Shown here piece after piece: positions 7,898 to 11,540 of a DNA stretch of 11,540 nt (its first letter is position 1; every line of letters starts with the position of its first letter). Source of the stretch: JALRAP01 sp046302815 (GTDB taxonomy: Bacteria > Bacteroidota > Bacteroidia > AKYH767-A > OLB10). The notes under the pieces are model-generated. The model was not told where the DNA came from, did no database searches, and saw nothing but the letters and a program-made list of their open reading frames with translations. The stretch lies in the NCBI GenBank assembly GCA_046302815.1, contig JBKCHO010000110.1:1-11540 (forward strand), read 5' to 3'. Both the position numbers and the translations under genes were made by a program.

Positions 7898-7926
7898 TTT
7901 GTTTCAAATTAATTATTATACATTTA
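7898..7926 (+). promoter_or_regulatory. Candidate promoter for the cytochrome c gene set
   Basis: TTTG (7898-7901) is followed after 17 nt by TACATTTA (7919-7926), one mismatch from the -7 consensus TAnnTTTG. Both elements and their spacing fit Bacteroidota promoters. The ATG follows 22 nt later, giving a short leader. Confidence 0.5.
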
Positions 7927-7948
7927 CCCCAAACCAAATCTGTTAGCC

Positions 7949-8896
7949 ATGAAAAAGCTACTTCGCTACCTTGTGATTACCCTGGTGCTGTTGGTTGTTG
8001 TTGTTGCAGGTGCTGCTGCCTTTATACACTTTAGAGGCGTTCCTTTCTACGAAACCGTAAAGGTTGATTTCAAACACATCAGTACGCCCGAGAACATAGC
8101 TCGCGGGCAGAAGCTGACGGCCATGCTGTGTGCGAACTGCCACATGAATGGAACAACAGGTCGTATGACCGGTAAACACATGACTGATGCGCCTCCAGAA
8201 TTTGGGATGGCCTATTCGGCAAATATCACTGCCGACAGGCAGCATGGCATCGGGAACTATACAGATGGAGAATTGGTTTACTTGTTGCGTACGGGCGTTA
8301 AAAAGAACGGGCAGTATGCGCCTCCTTATATGGCCAAGTTGCCACACATGTCGGATGAGGACATCAACGCCATCATCTCATTTCTCCGCTCCGATCATCC
8401 ATGGGTGCAGGCAGCTGCCACCCCCTCAAAGCCCTGTGAGCCCTCGTTCTTGACTAAGTTTCTATGTAATGTAGCCTTCAAGCCTTTGCCTATGCCTGAA
8501 AAGCCCATCACCATACCCGACTCGACAGATAAAATTGCATTTGGGAAATACCTCGCCATCAATTTGGATTGTTGGACATGTCATTCGGGTGATTTCACCA
8601 AGATGGACATTATGAATCCAGAGAAAAGTTTTCATTTCTTTGGAGGAGGAAACAAGCCGCTGAATTTACAAGGCGAGGTGGTTATGACAAGCAATTTGAC
8701 GCCTCATAAGGAAACGGGAATCGGCTTGTGGTCGGAGGAGAAATTTATCAAGGCCTTGAAATATGGTTTGGTAGATGGCCAGCCTGCATTGCGATATCCC
8801 ATGGTTCCATATACCCAACTCACCGATTATGAAGCTGAGGCCATATACGCCTATTTGAGAACCGTGCCAGCAATAGATAACAAGGTTTATAAATAA
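7949..8896 (+). CDS. Membrane-anchored di-haem cytochrome c
   Basis: The protein has 315 residues. An N-terminal hydrophobic segment (about 7-26) acts as an uncleaved anchor or signal, placing the rest in the periplasm. There are two c-type haem sites: CANCH (Cys61, Cys64, His65) and CWTCH (Cys208, Cys211, His212). Each domain ends in a segment typical of class I cytochromes: MSDEDINAIISFLRS (134-148) and LTDYEAEAIYAYLRTVP (291-307). Candidate distal Met ligands are Met128 or Met134, and Met285. Features such as NITADRQHGIG and NLTPHKETGIG recall cytochrome subunits of membrane-bound dehydrogenases such as alcohol or gluconate dehydrogenase, but no dehydrogenase gene is nearby, so the partner is unknown. 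It probably heads a three-gene operon. Confidence 0.9.
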   Translation: MKKLLRYLVITLVLLVVVVAGAAAFIHFRGVPFYETVKVDFKHISTPENIARGQKLTAMLCANCHMNGTTGRMTGKHMTDAPPEFGMAYSANITADRQHGIGNYTDGELVYLLRTGVKKNGQYAPPYMAKLPHMSDEDINAIISFLRSDHPWVQAAATPSKPCEPSFLTKFLCNVAFKPLPMPEKPITIPDSTDKIAFGKYLAINLDCWTCHSGDFTKMDIMNPEKSFHFFGGGNKPLNLQGEVVMTSNLTPHKETGIGLWSEEKFIKALKYGLVDGQPALRYPMVPYTQLTDYEAEAIYAYLRTVPAIDNKVYK

Positions 8897-8901
8897 TAAA
8901 A

Positions 8902-9249
8902 ATGGAGCAAAATCAATTTTATCAGTCCCCTATGGGGACGCCTCCCCAAAAATTCAATTTTACTGGAAGTTTTGGCGAGTTTTTCTTGTACGCCATAGGC
9001 CTCATTATTCTATCTATCATAACACTCGGGCTGGTTTTTCCATATTTCATTTATTGGATCAACAAGTATTTTTTTGCCAATCTTGAATTAGGTGGTCGGA
9101 GAGTGATATTCACAGGAAAGTTTGCTGATTATTTTGTGATGTCCCTAGGTCTTTTGTTTTTGTCTGTGCTAACCTTTGGATTAGCCTTTCCATATTGGAT
9201 ATATTGGAATGGAAAGTATTTCTCCAGTAATCTGGAATTGCAGCAATAG
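8902..9249 (+). CDS. Small membrane protein made of two tandem 45-residue repeats (DUF898-like)
   Basis: The protein has 115 residues. A short polar N-terminus (1-17) is followed by two copies of one unit at about 18-62 and 69-113. Each runs FTG-(S/K)-F, then a roughly 20-residue hydrophobic segment ending in a T(L/F)GL(V/A)FPY motif, then (F/W)IYW, KYF and NLEL. The unit resembles the half-repeat of DUF898/YjgN proteins (membrane helix, TLG, aromatic-Pro, then a YFYGNTRL-like stretch); that link is inferred from pattern only. Two membrane segments are expected, and the function is unknown. It starts 5 nt after the cytochrome c stop, behind an A-rich leader and without a Shine-Dalgarno sequence, so cotranscription is very likely. 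Confidence 0.8.
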   Translation: MEQNQFYQSPMGTPPQKFNFTGSFGEFFLYAIGLIILSIITLGLVFPYFIYWINKYFFANLELGGRRVIFTGKFADYFVMSLGLLFLSVLTFGLAFPYWIYWNGKYFSSNLELQQ

Positions 9250-9266
9250 GTTTCAATCAATTTAGA

Positions 9267-9995
9267 GTGAACTTAAACAATCCCGTCTTGCTTTCTGCTA
9301 TGGCTGCCGCGCCTGGTTTAGCCATTTGCATTTTTATTTACTGGAAAGACAAGTTCGACCCTGAGCCAAGAAGGCTATTAATCAATTGTTTTTTTTGGGG
9401 AGCCCTCAGCTGTTTTACTGCTCTAACCATAAATAACATTCTCGAAGTGTTTATTTTTTTATTCCGTTTACCTATTGAATTCCATTACGCGGGCACAAAC
9501 CTGTTTTGGTCTTTGCTTTCTTGCATTCTGGGAACTGGACTAGTGGAAGAGTACTCCAAATTTTTGAGTGTAAAGGCCGAGGCTTATCGGAAACCGGAGT
9601 TTGATGAGCCTTTTGATGGAATCACCTATTCAGTTATGGTGGCTATGGGTTTTGCTACGCTAGAGAATTTTCTTTATGTCTTCGAATATGGTTTCGAGGT
9701 AGCTGTAATACGGATGTTCCTCTCGGTTCCGGCCCATGCGGTATTTGGAGTAATTATTGGTTACCACATGGGGCTCCAAAAATTCAGTGGCAAAAAGTAT
9801 TTGGCCTTAAAAGGGATATTGCTTGCTGCGGTATTGCACGGGTTTTTCAACTTTTTTCTTTTAAATTCCTATATAAAGGGATTGTATTTGGGTGCGATTG
9901 TTTCTTTAATTATCGGTTTGATCTATTCTCTCAGGGCCATAAAATTGCACTCAAAGGCGTCTCCATTCAAGCACCCCAAAGGAAGGGCTACTTAA
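9267..9995 (+). CDS. PrsW-family intramembrane metalloprotease
   Basis: The protein has 242 residues and about seven hydrophobic segments. PrsW hallmarks appear in order: APGLAICIFIYWKDKFDPEP at the N-terminus (15-34), EEYSK (Glu94, Glu95, Lys98), GFATLENFLY (Glu133, Asn134), PAHAVFG (His157) and LHGFFNF (His191, Asn195). The Glu and His residues are the presumed metal and catalytic groups. Bacillus PrsW cleaves an anti-sigma factor; no anti-sigma gene is visible here, so the substrate is unknown. The GTG at 9267 is chosen because the next in-frame ATG (9300) would remove part of the first membrane helix. It lies 17 nt after the preceding stop and is probably the last gene of the operon. Its end is 7 nt from the end of the converging minus-strand gene. 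Confidence 0.88.
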   Translation: MNLNNPVLLSAMAAAPGLAICIFIYWKDKFDPEPRRLLINCFFWGALSCFTALTINNILEVFIFLFRLPIEFHYAGTNLFWSLLSCILGTGLVEEYSKFLSVKAEAYRKPEFDEPFDGITYSVMVAMGFATLENFLYVFEYGFEVAVIRMFLSVPAHAVFGVIIGYHMGLQKFSGKKYLALKGILLAAVLHGFFNFFLLNSYIKGLYLGAIVSLIIGLIYSLRAIKLHSKASPFKHPKGRAT

Positions 9996-10002
9996 AACCT
10001 TT

Positions 10003-11166
10003 TTATTTGATTTTTGGTTCGATTCCTTCCCAAGATACCAGTTGTCGGTCCAGCTTGATTTTTTTCAACCCGCCATTTGGACCATCAATGGTATAATGTT
10101 CGGCAATATCATCGCCAACATGCTTTACAAACTTGGTTCTCATTCGAGAAGTAATTTCACTTAGTCTGTTTTCGGTTGGATCGGTTAGGCTGTCCATGGT
10201 ATTTTTGAGGTTGGCCAATGTAAAATCATGACCAACCTTCATGTATATCTCCTGGATTCGCTCACGATGTTGTGCCATTTGGTTGAAGGCTATACCTTGA
10301 GGATTTTCAAGGAAAAGGATGAAAATGGTTTTTTCCAGAGGTGAAAGCCGAAGTTTCGAATGATCCATGTCGGGGAAGGAAATCGGTTCCCTTTTTTTGG
10401 TGATAACCACACGGCTTGGAAGCTGCGTAAGTTCGAATCGGTCGCGGAACAACAATTGGGTTCTGATGTGTTCCATGATCCGGGTGCATTGCAAAAACAA
10501 ATCCGGACTGATGCATTTTTCTTTGATGATGGAGATACAATCTTCACAGATGTCCGCCGTTCGCAGTTTTAATGTTATTTCCCTCTTGTTCTGACAAAAG
10601 TCACTTATGCATCCGCGCGCTTCATGATGCACATGTGCGGCAAGTGTCTTGTAATCAACAAACATTTTCTTGTGAAGTATGGCGGTTGCGATTAAGAATG
10701 CAACGGGAAACCTAGGCTCAGCATGTGTATAATACTCCCACTCATCTACATGAATAAAAAAGTTGTTATCACCATCAGGATCTGCCGCCGAAAACCAGTT
10801 TTTGTCGTTTCTGATATCCGTCAGCAATATCACGGCATCATTTTCAGGAACCTTTTTCTCTCTGCGGTAGTGCTTACATTTATTGAAAATCAAATCCCAG
10901 GAAATTTCTGGTAAATAATCATCATCAAACACAACTCTACTGTACTCATTCAGTTCAATCGACGCATAAGATTGCTCATAAAACTCCTCCCTCGTAATAA
11001 AACGCTCCATCACTTCTTTCTCGAGGAATTCGACATATTGATCATCCGAAAGGAATTTCATGGGCCCGGGAAATTGGTTTAGCAAACAAACCACCTCATC
11101 GTAAAATTCATCACTGATGGATTCGGATCTTATTAGATGGATATTGGGCATGGAAGGTAATTTCAT
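10003..11166 (-). CDS. Uncharacterised protein with Cys/His cluster and possible C-terminal winged-helix-like domain
   Basis: The start is placed at the ATG at 11166 (387 residues). The frame is open further upstream to 11295, but that extension would cross a strong terminator and overlap the next gene. Met6 (11151) is an alternative start. No signal peptide or membrane helix is seen. A central segment, HVHHEARGCISDFC...ADICEDC, contains His178, His180, His181, Cys186, Cys191, Cys207 and Cys210, and looks like a metal site. The C-terminal part (about 271-380) begins LSPLEKTIFILFLENPQGI and ends in KKIKLDRQLVSW. It resembles a conserved C-terminal domain I recall from other Bacteroidota hypothetical proteins and may be a winged-helix fold; this is recall and inference. 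The function is unknown. Confidence 0.75.
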   Translation of the reverse strand: MKLPSMPNIHLIRSESISDEFYDEVVCLLNQFPGPMKFLSDDQYVEFLEKEVMERFITREEFYEQSYASIELNEYSRVVFDDDYLPEISWDLIFNKCKHYRREKKVPENDAVILLTDIRNDKNWFSAADPDGDNNFFIHVDEWEYYTHAEPRFPVAFLIATAILHKKMFVDYKTLAAHVHHEARGCISDFCQNKREITLKLRTADICEDCISIIKEKCISPDLFLQCTRIMEHIRTQLLFRDRFELTQLPSRVVITKKREPISFPDMDHSKLRLSPLEKTIFILFLENPQGIAFNQMAQHRERIQEIYMKVGHDFTLANLKNTMDSLTDPTENRLSEITSRMRTKFVKHVGDDIAEHYTIDGPNGGLKKIKLDRQLVSWEGIEPKIK

Positions 11167-11176
11167 TAAAATTAAT

Positions 11177-11212
11177 AAAAAAACCCGTGCCAGAACTTGT
11201 CCGACACGGGTT
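11177..11212 (-). terminator. Intrinsic terminator of the right-edge minus-strand gene
   Basis: On the minus strand AACCCGTG (11212-11205) pairs with CACGGGTT (11189-11182) and is followed by a run of seven T (11183-11177). The hairpin begins 13 nt after the stop of the upstream gene, and its T-run ends 10 nt before the ATG of the 387-residue gene. Confidence 0.85.
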
Positions 11213-11225
11213 GATAAAGAAAAGC

Positions 11226-11540
11226 TTATCTCACTTCGTAGTAAATCGTTTCGGGATATTCTCCGAAGACGAATAGGGTAACCGGGCAGAGCCACATTCG
11301 GTGACGAGCTTGACGCCCTCTCAACTTACGGGCCATGTAGTATGCACCGCCGAATACGGGCACTTCGAAGAGCTTTTCAATTTTGTTTTCCAATAATTCA
11401 GTAACACTGATCTTCATTGTAACACGATCGCTTCCACTAGATAATCTGTCGAGCCAGGTATCGGCTCCAGCCACCATCCGAAGATCTTCACGGCTACCAT
11501 CGTATTCATCAAGTTCGATGTACCACTTTCCGTTATCTTT
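11226..11540 (-). CDS. DUF6717-like small protein (5' partial)
   Basis: The frame is open to the right window edge, and 104 C-terminal residues are visible. The Met at 11477 is internal, because coding-like sequence continues before it (DNGKWYIELDEYDG). Recognisable pieces are DNGKWYIEL, MVAGADTWLDRL and a C-terminal MWLCPVTLFVF...PETIYYEV. These resemble the small DUF6717 proteins, which as I recall start with a GxWVFDD segment, continue with an FVxGxD stretch and end in GWLCPALFKYF...PKTIYV. The match is by memory only. No membrane segment or catalytic motif is evident and the function is unknown. It is closed by a strong terminator. Confidence 0.6.
   Translation of the reverse strand, partial: KDNGKWYIELDEYDGSREDLRMVAGADTWLDRLSSGSDRVTMKISVTELLENKIEKLFEVPVFGGAYYMARKLRGRQARHRMWLCPVTLFVFGEYPETIYYEVR

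Noticed and set aside
11167..11295. Longer 430-residue version of the minus-strand protein starting at 11295
   Set aside because: The extra 43 codons run through a strong intrinsic terminator and overlap the end of the upstream gene in another frame.
11226..11477. Complete 83-residue gene starting at 11477
   Set aside because: The frame continues with coding-like sequence (DNGKWYIELDEYDG) to the window edge, so the gene is treated as partial.

Overview
The window most likely comes from a member of the Bacteroidota (Bacteroidetes). The first two genes encode secreted proteins ending in the C-terminal sorting domain of the type IX secretion system (T9SS), which is confined to this phylum. Start codons lack Shine-Dalgarno sequences and are preceded by A-rich leaders. 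Two upstream regions carry the phylum's -7 promoter element (TAnnTTTG or one mismatch from it). No tRNA, rRNA, CRISPR array, transposase or phage gene was seen.

Region 1 (1-4860) holds two tandem genes for large surface or secreted proteins, each closed by an intrinsic terminator. The first is cut by the left window edge and has a SprB-type repeat, two Cys-containing repeats, two Ig-like domains, a propeller-like region and a T9SS sorting domain. The second has a signal peptide and a complete lysyl-oxidase-like catalytic domain, followed by the same Ig, propeller and sorting module. The copper ligands and both precursors of the lysine tyrosylquinone cofactor are conserved. An imperfect inverted repeat of about 97 bp lies between the two genes.

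Region 2 (4860-6680) holds a monocistronic AAA+ ATPase with its own promoter candidate and a small lipoprotein of unknown function.

Region 3 (6680-9995) has a minus-strand DUF418/YeiB-like membrane protein. Divergent from it is a tightly spaced plus-strand set: a membrane-anchored di-haem cytochrome c, a small membrane protein made of two tandem copies of one 45-residue unit, and a PrsW-type intramembrane metalloprotease. These three are probably cotranscribed.

Region 4 (9996-11540, minus strand) has a 387-residue protein of unknown function with a Cys/His cluster and a possible C-terminal winged-helix-like domain. Upstream of it, across a strong terminator, is the 3' part of a small gene resembling DUF6717. 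The most distinctive item is the bacterial lysyl-oxidase-like enzyme apparently exported by T9SS. The rest is mostly ordinary chromosomal content with several uncharacterised families.
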